DNA of 6,227 nt from Pseudomonadota bacterium (GTDB taxonomy: Bacteria > Pseudomonadota > Alphaproteobacteria > Acetobacterales > Acetobacteraceae), in contig JAEWCI010000072.1 in the NCBI GenBank assembly GCA_023390705.1, positions 1 to 6,227 of the forward strand, written 5' to 3'. How positions within the stretch are numbered: the first letter of the stretch is position 1; every line of letters begins with the position of its first letter. Positions 5,565-6,227 of this stretch are shown piece after piece. The position numbers were made by a program, and so were the translations under genes. A model generated the notes under the pieces. The model worked only from the letters and a program-made list of their open reading frames with translations, did not search any database and was not told the DNA's origin.

Positions 5565-6227
5565 ATGCGCCGTCTGATGCTCATCGGCATGTGCCTGGCC
5601 GCGCTGGCGGGCTGTGCCGGCACGCCCACCGCAGGCGAGGAACAGGCGCTGGTGGACCGCGCCACGCTCTCCGTCCAGGAAATCCTCGGCGGCGGCAATG
5701 ACAGGCTGAACGCCACCGCCCTGCTGCGCCGGGCCCGTGGCGCCCTGGTCTGCCCGCGCATCTTCCGCGGCGGCTTCTTCTTCGGCGCCGAGGGCGGCGG
5801 CTGCGTGCTGCTGGCAAGGGATGCTGCCGGCTCCTGGTCCTCGCCGGCCTTCTATTCGCTCGGCTCGGGCAGCTTCGGGCTGCAGGCGGGCATCCAGGAC
5901 CTGCAGGTGCTGATGCTCATCATGAACGACCGGGCGCTGAACGCCGTGCTGGACAGCCAATTCAAGTTCGGCGCGGATGCCTCGCTGGCGGTGGCGACCT
6001 TCGGCGGTTCGGTGGAAGGCGCCACCACCTCGGCGGTCGGCGCCGACATCGTCGCCTTCGCGCGGGCTCGCGGCCTCTATGCCGGGCTGACGCTGGAAGG
6101 CTCCCTCCTCTCCAGCCGCAGCGAATGGAACCGCGCCTATTACCAGCGGGATGTCGGGCCACGTGACATCGTCATCGCCATGACGGCGCACAACCCGGGC
6201 GCCGACCCGCTGCGCGCCGTGCTGCTG
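5565..6227 (+). CDS. Lipoprotein with Ysc84-like (DUF500/SYLF) domain, 3' end cut by the window
   Basis: 221 codons are visible without a stop. The start ATG follows GGGGAG (5552-5557) by seven bases. Residues 1-16 are a lipoprotein signal peptide (MRRLMLIGMCLAALAG) with lipobox L-A-G-C, lipidated at Cys17, so the protein should be anchored in the outer or inner membrane facing the periplasm. The mature part matches the Ysc84/SYLF domain: ARGALVCPRIFRGGFFFGAE (57-76), SPAFYSLGSGSFGLQAGIQ (93-111), LQVLMLIMNDRALNAVL (113-129), FKFGADASLAVATFGG (133-148), and ARGLYAGLTLEGSLLSS (168-184) with EWNRAYY after it. The eukaryotic Ysc84 domain binds lipids and actin. Bacterial lipoprotein members are common, but their role is poorly defined; envelope lipid binding is a reasonable guess. 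Most of the domain is present, and the missing end is probably short. Confidence 0.9.
   Translation, partial: MRRLMLIGMCLAALAGCAGTPTAGEEQALVDRATLSVQEILGGGNDRLNATALLRRARGALVCPRIFRGGFFFGAEGGGCVLLARDAAGSWSSPAFYSLGSGSFGLQAGIQDLQVLMLIMNDRALNAVLDSQFKFGADASLAVATFGGSVEGATTSAVGADIVAFARARGLYAGLTLEGSLLSSRSEWNRAYYQRDVGPRDIVIAMTAHNPGADPLRAVLL

Overview
This is a high-GC window (roughly 70% G+C by eye) that codes on most of both strands' length and mainly on the + strand. The base composition and the mix of genes (acireductone synthase, a PuuE-type allantoinase, a nitroreductase, a Ysc84-type lipoprotein) suggest an alphaproteobacterium, perhaps of the Acetobacteraceae/Roseomonas kind. That placement is an inference; there is no rRNA or other marker gene to prove it.

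Layout: the window opens in a 16-base C run that may be the proline-rich tail of an upstream gene. Next comes mtnC (70-771), the methionine-salvage acireductone synthase. Its stop codon lies inside a perfect 15-bp inverted repeat, and a second, related palindrome lies further along the same 181-bp gap. A PuuE-like allantoinase/polysaccharide-deacetylase-fold gene follows (953-1858) and ends in a hairpin plus T-run that looks like an intrinsic terminator. A new unit then begins with a nitroreductase-family flavoprotein (1982-2638). After an 85-bp gap there is a tightly coupled ABC-2 exporter pair: ATPase 2724-3479 and permease 3476-4291, overlapping by ATGA.

The only minus-strand gene (4298-4726) converges on the permease with six bases between the stop codons. 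It encodes an unusual 142-residue protein with an N-terminal Cys/His cluster and a C-terminal segment that resembles RelE/YoeB-type RNase toxins. No antitoxin gene is visible beside it. It reads out of a locally AT-rich 125-bp divergent gap, the most atypical composition in the window. On the other side of that gap a histidine-phosphatase (phosphoglycerate-mutase-like) gene runs rightward (4852-5490). The last gene, a lipoprotein with a Ysc84-like domain (5565 onward), is cut by the window end.

Most of the window is ordinary chromosomal housekeeping and accessory metabolism, and the genes do not form one obvious pathway. I see no tRNA, rRNA, CRISPR, transposase or phage gene. The items most worth a second look are the solitary zinc-ribbon/RelE-like protein and the pair of related palindromes between mtnC and the allantoinase gene.
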